Below, one piece after another: positions 28,081-36,633 of a stretch of DNA of 64,000 nt. Position numbers and translations under genes: made by a program. Below the pieces are notes generated by a model. That model saw only the letters and a list, made by a program, of their open reading frames with translations. It was not told where the DNA came from and did not search any database. The first letter of the stretch is position 1. Each line of letters opens with the position of its first letter. Source of the DNA: Bacteroidota bacterium (GTDB lineage Bacteria; Bacteroidota; Ignavibacteria; UBA10030; UBA6906); assembly GCA_019637975.1 (NCBI GenBank), contig JAHBUR010000016.1, positions 29,403 to 93,402 on the forward strand. The letters are read 5' to 3'.

Positions 28081-29970
28081 ATGAATCGAAATGCCCGGGA
28101 AAAAACCACTCTGCTTGCTGCAATATTCTGCGCGATTGCCTTATGGCTTTGTGCCTCTACGTTTCGTGCCGCTGGCCAGACTTCTGATACGAACAATCGT
28201 TACCGGTTGGCGCAGAGCTACGAACAAGGCGGCGATTTCGAGAACGCGGCAAAATTGTACCGTGAGCTTCTTCTTGCCGATCCGGCCAACTACGTGTTCT
28301 TCGACGGACTCCGGCGGTCGTACTTTCAGCTTAAGAGATATGATGATGCGATTATTCTGATTCGCCAGCGTTTGGTTTCGAACCCGCGCGACCTGAATCT
28401 GCTGTGTTATCTCGGCAGCGCCCAATACCAGTCCGGCCAGGAACGCGAAGCGAGTGCTTCCTGGGAACAGGCGATAAACGTCGATCCGAAGAATGCCAAT
28501 GTGTATCGTGTTGTGGCAAACACGCTGATCGAGAACCGTTTGCTTGAGAAGACTGCCGAATTGTACCGCCGGGCACGTGTCGCATGCAACGATCCGAATC
28601 TGTTCACTCTTGAGCTTGCCCAGCTTCTCTCGGCAACCATGGATTACGCCGGAGCGACAACGGAATTCCTCCGGTACTTGCAGCAGATTCCCACACAACT
28701 CGGCTATGTACAGAGCCGGATGTCGCAATACACCGGGAAGGAAGATGCGCGCAATGCGGCAATTGATGTCGTTCGCTCGGCCCAGCGGAACTCCGATGAC
28801 TTGAATCTTCATCGCCTTCTTGCGTGGCTAATGATGGAAGCGAAGAACTTCGGCGAGGCGTTCAATGTGTATAAAAGAATCGACGCGTTGACGAATGCAC
28901 AAGGAGTTGAATTGTATTCATTTGCCGAGCGGGCTTACAAAGAAGGCGCGTTCGGCATTGCCGCGGAAGCGTACAGGACTGCAATTGCTGCACCGCTTGT
29001 ACCGCAGCGGCTCCCGCATGCACAGTTCGGGCTTGCACTTGCCGTCAAAGAGTTGAGTCTTCTTGAAGACTCCGTCAAAAGAACCTTGCACACCGCGGGC
29101 CCTGTGCCTGAGTCCCAATCAAGGTTTGTTGCAGCGATTGATCATTTCAGAACATTGATAACGGAGTATCCCAACAGCGAGTTTGCCGCGCGTTCATATC
29201 ATCAAATCGGGCTGCTGCAATTTGAAAAGTACTTCGATCTCGACGGCGCGTTGGCGTCGTTTCAGAAAGTTGAACAGGGGTTGCCCCGGACGAATCCCGT
29301 CAGATTCGATGCACTGATCAAGTTGGGAGAGGTGTTGACGGCGAAAGGCGACACAGCAGCGGCGGCCATTCGGTTTCGTTCCGTGATGGCCGCGCCCAAC
29401 GCGACGCCCGATCAACAAGATGAAGCAACGTACAGGCTTGCCGAGCTCGAGTATTTTGCAGGGAACTTCAACGAAGCAATCCGGAACCTCGACGCTATCA
29501 GCACAAACCTGAAAGCCGACTATACAAACGATGCGCTGCTACTCCGCTCTTTTTTGCAGGAAAATTCACAAGGTGCCGAAATCCCCCTCAAAGAATTTGC
29601 AAGGGCAGACTACCTTGCCCGCCAGAAGAAATACACCGAGGCAATATCAGCATTTCAAGGTGTTATTGACAGGAACCCCCAGGCGCTGTTTGTGGATGAT
29701 GGTATGATGAAGATTGCAACGCTGCAAACCAAAGCCACGCGGTATACCGATGCGCTCGCAACATATCAGGCGCTGGTGTTGCAATTCAAGGAGAGTAGCA
29801 TAGCGCTTGACAAGGCACAGTTCAGCATCGCCGAATTGTACGATTACAGCCTGAACAGCAAAGCACAGGCCATTGCTGAGTACGAAAAACTGCTGGCCGA
29901 CTACCCGCAATCGCTGCTGAACGAAAAGGCACGCCGGCGGATCAGAGAGTTGAGAGGGGATTCGTTATGA
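28081..29970 (+). CDS. Exported TPR protein
   Basis: 629 aa with a signal peptide (LLAAIFCAIALWLCASTFRAAG). Nearly the whole mature part is tetratricopeptide-like helical pairs, for example YRLAQSYEQGGDFENAAKLY, then FQKVEQGLPRTNPVRFDALI, then AIAEYEKLLADYPQSLLNEK. The C-terminal repeats resemble the outer-membrane assembly lipoprotein/YbgF type, suggesting a periplasmic scaffold. It overlaps the next gene by the four bases ATGA, so the two are translationally coupled. No Shine-Dalgarno sequence precedes its start; see the promoter entry. Confidence 0.82.
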   Translation: MNRNAREKTTLLAAIFCAIALWLCASTFRAAGQTSDTNNRYRLAQSYEQGGDFENAAKLYRELLLADPANYVFFDGLRRSYFQLKRYDDAIILIRQRLVSNPRDLNLLCYLGSAQYQSGQEREASASWEQAINVDPKNANVYRVVANTLIENRLLEKTAELYRRARVACNDPNLFTLELAQLLSATMDYAGATTEFLRYLQQIPTQLGYVQSRMSQYTGKEDARNAAIDVVRSAQRNSDDLNLHRLLAWLMMEAKNFGEAFNVYKRIDALTNAQGVELYSFAERAYKEGAFGIAAEAYRTAIAAPLVPQRLPHAQFGLALAVKELSLLEDSVKRTLHTAGPVPESQSRFVAAIDHFRTLITEYPNSEFAARSYHQIGLLQFEKYFDLDGALASFQKVEQGLPRTNPVRFDALIKLGEVLTAKGDTAAAAIRFRSVMAAPNATPDQQDEATYRLAELEYFAGNFNEAIRNLDAISTNLKADYTNDALLLRSFLQENSQGAEIPLKEFARADYLARQKKYTEAISAFQGVIDRNPQALFVDDGMMKIATLQTKATRYTDALATYQALVLQFKESSIALDKAQFSIAELYDYSLNSKAQAIAEYEKLLADYPQSLLNEKARRRIRELRGDSL

Positions 29971-31253
29971 GAAGTCTGTGTACCCGGACCGCAATACGGC
30001 TTCTGCTTTTCGTCCTGCTTGCTTACAATGTCGCAGCGGCCCAATCCAAGGTTCTGATCCCGATGGATTTGTCACAGACGGATCATCTGAAGGCGTACGG
30101 CCTCGCGTACTGGGCCTTGACAAAGGGAATTGAAATTGACTGGCTGCTGAACTATCGCGGCGGTTCATTCATGATAGATGATCACAGCGTGGTTTCGGCG
30201 GAATGCCGTATACGCGGTGTCGCTTTCACCTTTGTCAGCGCTTCCGAGGCTTCGCAGATTTACTCTGAAGTCCAGCAGGAAGATAACAACATGGATGTCA
30301 TCCGTCTGGAAAAAGCACCGAAAGTTGCCGTATACGTACCGCCTGGCTTCCAGCCCTGGGATGATGCGGTAACGCTCGCGCTTGAGTACGCCGAGATCAA
30401 GTACGATAAGCTGTGGGATACTGAGGTCATAGCCGGCAAACTGAACGAGTACGACTGGCTTCATCTGCATCACGAAGATTTTACCGGCCAGTACGGCAAG
30501 TTCTACGCATCCTTCGCCCAGGCAACATGGTACATTGAACAACAGGTGACGTTGGAGAGGGAGGCAAAGAAGCTCGGATTCAAGAAAGTGTCAGAATTGA
30601 AAAAGGCCGTGGCGCGGAAAATCAAAGAGTATGTCGGCAGCGGCGGATTCATGTTTGCCATGTGTTCGGCAACGGACACGTACGATATTGCACTCGCTGC
30701 CGAGAATACCGATATTTGTGATGTAATGTACGACGGCGATCCGCCAGACCCGAACGCACAGCAAAAACTCGATTTCAGCAAAACGCTGGCATTTACAAAC
30801 TTCACGCTCGAAAAGAACCCTCTGCGCTACGAGTACTCCGATATCGATCAGCCGCCGAGTGATTTGTTAGGATTGCAGAATCCGGAAACCGATTACTTCA
30901 CATTGTTTGAGTTCTCCGCCAAGTTCGATCCCGTGCCGACTATGCTTACGCAGAACCACGTCAACGTGCTGAAGGCATTTCTCGGACAAACCACGAACTT
31001 CAAAAAAAGCTTGATCAAAAACACCGTGACAATACTTGCAGAGAAAGAAGGAATTGACCAGGTTCGCTACCTGCACGGGAATTTTGGCCGGGGAACGTTT
31101 ACGTTTTATGGCGGCCACGATCCTGAAGATTACCAACACGCAGTCGGTGATCCGCCGACGGATTTGTCGTTGCACAAGAATTCTCCCGGATACAGGCTCA
31201 TTCTCAATAACATTCTCTTCCCGGCGGCAAAAAAGAAACAACAAAAGACATAG
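29967..31253 (+). CDS. Secreted GATase1-like protein (often mislabelled asparagine synthetase B)
   Basis: 428 aa with a signal peptide (LLLFVLLAYNVAAAQ). Homologues in this phylum are commonly labelled asparagine synthetase B, but I see neither the N-terminal catalytic Cys nor the SGGxDS loop of AsnB. The fold clues point instead to a class I amidotransferase/flavodoxin-like domain: KVAVYVPPGFQPWDDAVTLA, a strand-turn-helix with Cys in SGGFMFAMCSATDTYDIALA, and a conserved GGHDPEDY near the C-terminus. The protein is exported, so amino acid synthesis is unlikely. Coupled by ATGA to the TPR gene; the barrel gene follows after 61 bases. Confidence 0.6.
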   Translation: MRSLCTRTAIRLLLFVLLAYNVAAAQSKVLIPMDLSQTDHLKAYGLAYWALTKGIEIDWLLNYRGGSFMIDDHSVVSAECRIRGVAFTFVSASEASQIYSEVQQEDNNMDVIRLEKAPKVAVYVPPGFQPWDDAVTLALEYAEIKYDKLWDTEVIAGKLNEYDWLHLHHEDFTGQYGKFYASFAQATWYIEQQVTLEREAKKLGFKKVSELKKAVARKIKEYVGSGGFMFAMCSATDTYDIALAAENTDICDVMYDGDPPDPNAQQKLDFSKTLAFTNFTLEKNPLRYEYSDIDQPPSDLLGLQNPETDYFTLFEFSAKFDPVPTMLTQNHVNVLKAFLGQTTNFKKSLIKNTVTILAEKEGIDQVRYLHGNFGRGTFTFYGGHDPEDYQHAVGDPPTDLSLHKNSPGYRLILNNILFPAAKKKQQKT

Positions 31254-31314
31254 TAGATTCGAATTCATCAACATTGTAGTATCTATCATTTCAAGAACAA
31301 GACAAGGAGACACC

Positions 31315-31941
31315 ATGAAAAGAGGCGTGCTGATACTCGCAACACTGACAATTCTCTGTGCCACCTCGCTGACGGCCGGGCCGATCAGTTTCGGGTTGCA
31401 GGCAACAGGGGCGAACATCAATATTGACGGGCCATTGAAAGAGGTGTACGGCTTTGGTTTTGGCGGCGGGGCACATCTCGATATCAACTTGCCCGTATTG
31501 TTTGCCATTCGGATTCAGGCGGATTACGTCACCTTCTCCCCCGACAACGGAAAGTATCAAGCGCTGATCGCCGGTCTGATTCCCGGGTCAGCTTCAGCAG
31601 ATTTTTCTATTGATGGGGGGAGAATTAACATCTTTTCGGCCAATGCCAATGGCAAATTGAGCCCGTTGCCTCTTCCCATTATTTCCCCTTATATTACCGG
31701 AGGAATTGGATTGGCGAACGTCGGTGCAAGCGATGCAACGGTGAAGTTCCAGGGTAATCCTGTTCAGGGAGGGACAATACCCGGATCAAAATCAGAAACG
31801 AATACCTCGGCAAACCTCGGTGTCGGTGTCGATTTAGATCTCCTTGTGCTCAAGCTCTATCTCGAAGCCCGCTATACGTGGATTTTTGCATCGGGGGCAA
31901 CAAGCACCTACATCCCTGTATCGCTAGGAGTCACATTCTAG
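31315..31941 (+). CDS. Small outer-membrane beta-barrel protein
   Basis: 208 aa. The ATG at 31315 has AAGGAG 6 bases upstream and starts a signal peptide (MKRGVLILATLTILCATSLT). The mature sequence shows alternating beta strands (GFGFGGGAHLDINLPVLFAI, ISPYITGGIGLANVG) and ends SLGVTF, with the terminal Phe expected of an outer-membrane barrel. No named family recognised. It likely shares a transcript with the TPR and GATase1-like genes and ends at a bidirectional terminator. Confidence 0.78.
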   Translation: MKRGVLILATLTILCATSLTAGPISFGLQATGANINIDGPLKEVYGFGFGGGAHLDINLPVLFAIRIQADYVTFSPDNGKYQALIAGLIPGSASADFSIDGGRINIFSANANGKLSPLPLPIISPYITGGIGLANVGASDATVKFQGNPVQGGTIPGSKSETNTSANLGVGVDLDLLVLKLYLEARYTWIFASGATSTYIPVSLGVTF

Positions 31942-31967
31942 TCACGCAAAGTCTTTATGAGAAAAAC

Positions 31968-31997
31968 AAAGGGCGAGCCTTTCGACTCGCCCTTTTT
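31968..31997. terminator. Bidirectional intrinsic terminator
   Basis: GGGCGAG (31971-31977) and CTCGCCC (31986-31992) form a 7-bp stem with an 8-base loop, flanked by AAA on one side and TTTTT on the other. It serves the plus-strand barrel gene and the minus-strand T9SS gene that converge here. Confidence 0.8.
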
Positions 31998-32025
31998 CTT
32001 GATGGAGATTTCGATTGCTCGAACT

Positions 32026-35000
32026 CTATTTGAGGAGTATCATCTTCTTCAAACTTGTGAAGTTCTGATTGTCTCCTGTTGATGTAGCTTCCATCCGGTA
32101 GAAGTAGATGCCGCTGCTCACCTTGCTGCCGGACTTGTTCGTTCCATCCCATGTTGCGAGGAAGTAACCGGCATTCCTGACCTCGTCGGCAATCGTAATG
32201 ATTTCCTGACCGAGCAGGTTGTAAACAGTCAACTTCACCCTGCTTTCCGTCGGTAATCCGAACTTGATGGTGGTTGCCGGATTGAAGGGATTGGGATAGT
32301 TCTGCGACAGCTCAAATGACTCGGGAATCTGATTTCCTGCAGAAGAAACGCCCGTGAGAATGTCAACCGCAACAGGTACGTTTACAATCGGAGCAAGAGG
32401 ATCATTCGTGTTTACAACAAGCGCTGCTTGCGATCGTCCACCTCCGAGTTCGCCCGTTCTGACCCTGAATCCAAGCAAAGCGCTGTCGCCCGAAGCTACC
32501 GTACCGCTCGCGCCCGACATGATGTTCACCCATTGTCCGCTGCTGGTCACCAGTTGCGTGTAGTAGAGCGTGCTTGTTTGTGTGTTCGTGATGGTAGCCG
32601 GCGGCGGGAACGCTGACGAGGTTGCGAGACCGCTCGTGATTGTCCCGAATGGAATTGGAACAGGAACAGGGGAACTCAGTTGGTAATAGTACGTCAGGCC
32701 GGCTGCTCCCGGCCAATGGGCGCCAATGGCGTAAATCTTGCCGGCCTGCAATGTGACAGAGATTGGACCTGACGAATACCACAGCGGACCGCCAGTGCCC
32801 GACGTGATGGAGGTTTCAAATATCTTCGTGTAATTTGTCCCGGTAGTGTTCTCATACACCACGAAGCGGATTTCGCGCGGGCTTGTCAGCGTCAGCCATG
32901 TTTTAATTTCGCTGAGCACGACTGTGGTGGCGACATTCACCACGCCCCCGCGCATGAGCGTTGAGCTGGATGCAAGTGAAGTGGTTGCCGTACCGACATT
33001 GACAGAATCTCTGCCAATGTGGCCCCCGCTCACGTTGCTGGTGTACGTCAACTCTCCCAGCCCGGTGTTACGAATAGTGACCGTTCCGTTGACGCTGTCA
33101 CCCTGCGAAAGAGCAAACACGAATGAATCGGGACTGACAACCACGTGAGCAATTCCTATACTCCGTCCCCGCAATGCTATAGAGGGAGCGAGCGCGTCGT
33201 TCGATACGAACTGCATCGTTCCGGTGTATGTTGCTCCTGGAGCCGGAGCCGTAAACCGTACGGTAACACGCTGCGTATCCAGCGATGCCAATGAGAAGCT
33301 CGTCGGATTGGCAGAGAAGTTCGGATTGCTCATTGTAATGTTCGTGACGTTGAGTGCTGCCGCTCCGATGTTGCGGACAAGAACCGACAGGGCCTTGCTC
33401 GAATCGATCTCTACATCGCCAAAATCCAACGAGTCGCGATCTACCGAGGCTCTCGGTCCCGGAGGTGGTACAACAAACAATCGCGATGGTACGCGCAACG
33501 TATCTGCAAGTGCCGAGTTCGTTGCAATGACTTCAACGCGTCCGAGGTAATTCCCGGGATTGTTGAATATATCGGGATCCGTCGCGTCGAATCTTGCAGT
33601 CATGAGCACAGAGTCGCCCATTGCGACGGATCCTGAAGTCGGGCCTACCGAGAACCAATTGCCGCCTCCCTGTGTCAAAGCGAGTATTCCGAAATTTCCT
33701 CCGGAACCCGAAGTGCCTGTGTAACTCCCGGTCCAACATGCGCTGAACGCGGTGCCATAACCCGCCGCTGAGTTGGTTGTTGCGATACCATCAACACTGC
33801 TTGATGTTCCCGTGAAGCCGGGGTGGCGGAACTCCACGAGCAAGTGGCCGCCTGTGTATTGCCATGGTGTATCGAACGTAATTTCCGGTCCGAATTGGTT
33901 CGGGTTGCCTCCTGAAGGGTATGAGCCCGCGGGAATAAGAAGGCTGCCCGAGCGCACCTGAGTCTGCGGTCCGACAATATTCTGCGCAAAAGTCAGGCTT
34001 CGATTCGCCGGTGCAACGCTTCCGCTCAGGTAGATGTCATAGTTGGTGATTGTCACATCCGAAGCAGGCCACGGCGCCGATGCAGATACAGGAATCCTGT
34101 GGCGGATGGCTGTAATTCGCTGCCCAACCAAGCCGGTAAGTAAACTGTCATGAATCAGGTACTGATAGGTTCGAGCCGCGTTTGCAAGTTGTCCGTTGAA
34201 TGTGGAACCCCCGGACTGATTCTCGTAGTTCGGTGGAACCACATAATCCAACTGTGCCGCTGAGTTGGCTGCTGCCGGATTCGAAAGCTGCTCGAGCGTC
34301 AGCGGAATGACCTTTGCGGCACCGGGATTTGTTCTCGGATATACGATTGCCCTTGCGGAGAAGTCTCCCGCCGTGGTTCCGACGTTTCTCATACGGAAGG
34401 TGACGGAATCACGCGTACCGCCTTCGAGCGTTCTGGTCAACGAATCGACGCTGGCCGTGAAGTGCGGAACACCGATGGCTGTACCGTCAAGCAGAACATC
34501 TTTGCGTGGTGTGTAGATGGAACTGCTCAGCACAATGACACGTCCAGTATCCGTACCTCCCAAGGTCGGTGTGTAGGTAACGTAAATCTTCACCGAGTCC
34601 TGTGCCGGAATCACCACGTTCGTCGGCGAGACGGCAAAGTCCGGATTGGTTGTGGTAAGAGAACTCAGCGTCAGCGGCGAGGCGAACTGATTGCGCGCCG
34701 TCAGACTGTCGAGCTTCGAGCCCGGTACCGGCGTGGGCGGGAAGGTGATGCTCGCTTTTGTGAGAACGAGGTCAAGCGGTCGCATCCCGAAGTTCCGCGT
34801 TAACGTGTCGTTGCGCGTGATGGTTACGGCAAGCGTGGTGTCGAGGAATCCGAACCGCCGTGCGCGTAGCGTGAGATTCGCCGTTGTTCCCGGCGTATCC
34901 ACCTGCGCTCCGGCAAAGTAGGCACCCGTTGCATCACTCGTTCCGCTTTGCTGCAACACATTCTGCACAAAATCAATCGCCACGTTCTGAATCGGGGCGC

Positions 35001-36525
35001 CGCCCACGGTATTGGTCACCGTGCCGCGTATCCAGCCGAAATTCTCTCCGTAAATAATGCGTTCGATGTAGGCTTTGTTGAATGATCCTGTTGCACCGCT
35101 GCGGCGGTCAGTCCACAAAACCCATGCTTTGCCGCCTGCTGCCGCCGTTTCGTAGTAATCGCCGTTGTACACTGTGTTGGTGCTGGGTGTTCCTTGTGGT
35201 GCCCATGTTGCGCGCACATCGCTCACCACCCAATTATCCCATGTGTCGCCGCCATCCACCGAGTAGGCGGCATAGCGGTTAGCCATCGTGGTCGATGCTG
35301 TCGAGTCAAAACTGTAATAACTGACCGTGATACCGCCCGTGGAGGGGTCGACCGCAATGGAGGGCATCCACTGCCACCGGCCTGCCACGACATCGGGGCC
35401 GTTCACTTTAATGCGCGAACTCCACGTCGAGCCGCCATCGGATGATCGATAGACATAAATATCAGCTTGACCGCTGGTCGGCACATCCAATTCGGGAACA
35501 ACAACGTAAATCCATCCGCGACGCGGGCCGTTGGAACGGTCAACGTCATGATAGGGAAAACTTGCTGCACGGGTACCGTTCAGTTGCGTAATGGCGCCGT
35601 TGGAAATTCTGATACCATTAATCGGAAAAACAATTGCCGGCGTGCTGTATGTCGCGCCGCCATCGGTGGATTTGGCAAAGCCGATACCGACTTCTGCCGT
35701 GCCGGTTGTGTAGTGTGCCCACATCGGGTAAACTTCACCGTTCGGGCCGATGGCAATATGCACACCCTGACCGCGGTTCGAGCCGATGGGCAATGCCACG
35801 CGCGGAAGCCACGTTACGCCGCGATCGGTCGAGCGGGAAATTTGTATCGGCGTTCCCGTCACCCCGAAATCCGTCCATGCCGCATAGACGTTGTTGGGAA
35901 ATGTGCCGGAGAAATCCGCCGCTGCGTGCTGCTTGTCGTCGTTCGTACTGTTCAGATTATCGGCATTGGCGCGTGCGCTCCACGTTGCACCGAAATCCGT
36001 CGTCGTCACAAAATAAATCCCGCCCGGCGAGCCGAGCGTACAGTAATATGCTTTTCCGCCCACATCAAAAAAGGCGACCGGGTCACCGAAACTGTCGATA
36101 ATGTTGGGTGGAAGGTCTTCACTTTGCATGGAAGCAGGCCACGTCACGCCGCCGTCGGTACTGAACGCCCACGGCTGGTGCACCACGGGATTGGATCCGG
36201 GAATGCGTCCGTTGGTGGAGACCATGAGATGATTGGGATTGGAGAAACTCACACCAATGGAGTTCTCGCTCTGCCAGTACAACGACGGATTGAACACCTG
36301 GATATCCGGCGTGTTCGGCGGACTGTCGGGATTGTCGCCCCGACGCGGGTTGCGCGTAGCTTCTGCCGGTGCTTGCACCGCCTGCGCTCCCGGCGGCGCT
36401 GTATCAATCCCCAACTTCCATCGCTTCGCCGCATTCCACATCGCACCCTGGTCTTGCGCGTGTGCCAGTGTTGCAACTGCAAAGAAGACTAATACCAATG
36501 TGCTTCGAAATATCATTCGCATCAT
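32026..36525 (-). CDS. T9SS-sorted, sialidase-like Asp-box surface protein A (1499 aa)
   Basis: Signal peptide MMRMIFRSTLVLVFFAVATL ends near Ala23. Residues 24 to about 480 carry six Asp-box (BNR) motifs, such as STDGGVTWPAS, STDRGVTWLP, STDGGATYS, SSDGGSTWSS and SVDGGDTWDN, the pattern of a six-bladed propeller. A carboxypeptidase-regulatory-like domain follows (GWIRGTVTNTVGGAPIQNVA), then repeated choice-of-anchor/ASH-like domains. A unique central module is rich in Gly/Ser/Thr (about 750-920). The end is a full type A sorting tail (FELSQNYPNPFNPATTIKFG through the Lys-rich terminus). It is expected to be secreted through T9SS and held on the surface. I see no sialidase Arg triad with confidence, so enzymatic activity is not claimed. 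Its head is nearly identical to that of the next gene. Confidence 0.85.
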   Translation of the reverse strand: MMRMIFRSTLVLVFFAVATLAHAQDQGAMWNAAKRWKLGIDTAPPGAQAVQAPAEATRNPRRGDNPDSPPNTPDIQVFNPSLYWQSENSIGVSFSNPNHLMVSTNGRIPGSNPVVHQPWAFSTDGGVTWPASMQSEDLPPNIIDSFGDPVAFFDVGGKAYYCTLGSPGGIYFVTTTDFGATWSARANADNLNSTNDDKQHAAADFSGTFPNNVYAAWTDFGVTGTPIQISRSTDRGVTWLPRVALPIGSNRGQGVHIAIGPNGEVYPMWAHYTTGTAEVGIGFAKSTDGGATYSTPAIVFPINGIRISNGAITQLNGTRAASFPYHDVDRSNGPRRGWIYVVVPELDVPTSGQADIYVYRSSDGGSTWSSRIKVNGPDVVAGRWQWMPSIAVDPSTGGITVSYYSFDSTASTTMANRYAAYSVDGGDTWDNWVVSDVRATWAPQGTPSTNTVYNGDYYETAAAGGKAWVLWTDRRSGATGSFNKAYIERIIYGENFGWIRGTVTNTVGGAPIQNVAIDFVQNVLQQSGTSDATGAYFAGAQVDTPGTTANLTLRARRFGFLDTTLAVTITRNDTLTRNFGMRPLDLVLTKASITFPPTPVPGSKLDSLTARNQFASPLTLSSLTTTNPDFAVSPTNVVIPAQDSVKIYVTYTPTLGGTDTGRVIVLSSSIYTPRKDVLLDGTAIGVPHFTASVDSLTRTLEGGTRDSVTFRMRNVGTTAGDFSARAIVYPRTNPGAAKVIPLTLEQLSNPAAANSAAQLDYVVPPNYENQSGGSTFNGQLANAARTYQYLIHDSLLTGLVGQRITAIRHRIPVSASAPWPASDVTITNYDIYLSGSVAPANRSLTFAQNIVGPQTQVRSGSLLIPAGSYPSGGNPNQFGPEITFDTPWQYTGGHLLVEFRHPGFTGTSSSVDGIATTNSAAGYGTAFSACWTGSYTGTSGSGGNFGILALTQGGGNWFSVGPTSGSVAMGDSVLMTARFDATDPDIFNNPGNYLGRVEVIATNSALADTLRVPSRLFVVPPPGPRASVDRDSLDFGDVEIDSSKALSVLVRNIGAAALNVTNITMSNPNFSANPTSFSLASLDTQRVTVRFTAPAPGATYTGTMQFVSNDALAPSIALRGRSIGIAHVVVSPDSFVFALSQGDSVNGTVTIRNTGLGELTYTSNVSGGHIGRDSVNVGTATTSLASSSTLMRGGVVNVATTVVLSEIKTWLTLTSPREIRFVVYENTTGTNYTKIFETSITSGTGGPLWYSSGPISVTLQAGKIYAIGAHWPGAAGLTYYYQLSSPVPVPIPFGTITSGLATSSAFPPPATITNTQTSTLYYTQLVTSSGQWVNIMSGASGTVASGDSALLGFRVRTGELGGGRSQAALVVNTNDPLAPIVNVPVAVDILTGVSSAGNQIPESFELSQNYPNPFNPATTIKFGLPTESRVKLTVYNLLGQEIITIADEVRNAGYFLATWDGTNKSGSKVSSGIYFYRMEATSTGDNQNFTSLKKMILLK
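34345..36461. repeat. 2,117-bp direct repeat, copy A
   Basis: The sequence matches 39229-41345 base for base at a constant offset of 4,884, with one difference found by eye (G at about 36357 in TTGCGCG here, A in copy B). Encodes the mature Asp-box head of protein A. The start of the repeat is at the signal-peptide junction and its end is inside the first choice-of-anchor domain (GDFSARAI). No terminal inverted repeats or transposase are seen. Confidence 0.9.
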
Positions 36526-36552
36526 TGCTTTGTTGCTCCTTATTTGATTTTG

Positions 36553-36594
36553 AAAAAGCGGACAACGCGTGACCGAAAGAAATCACGCGTTGCC
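36553..36594 (-). terminator. Intrinsic terminator after surface protein B
   Basis: CAACGCGTGA (36563-36572) and TCACGCGTTG (36583-36592) make a perfect 10-bp stem with a 10-base loop. On the minus strand it is followed by CCGCTTTTTC (A run 36553-36557). It lies between the stop of gene B (36634) and the start of gene A (36525). Confidence 0.75.
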
Positions 36595-36633
36595 CTGTTG
36601 AGTGGGTTTGATTTGAAAAACGACAGAAGAATG

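Noticed and set aside
29967..31253. Asparagine synthetase B assignment
   Set aside because: No N-terminal catalytic Cys and no SGGxDS synthetase loop; the protein has a signal peptide.
35467..36492. Plus-strand open frame of 341 aa, repeated at 40351-41361
   Set aside because: Antisense to the two T9SS genes; it appears twice only because the 2,117-bp segment is repeated. Composition is unlike a real protein.
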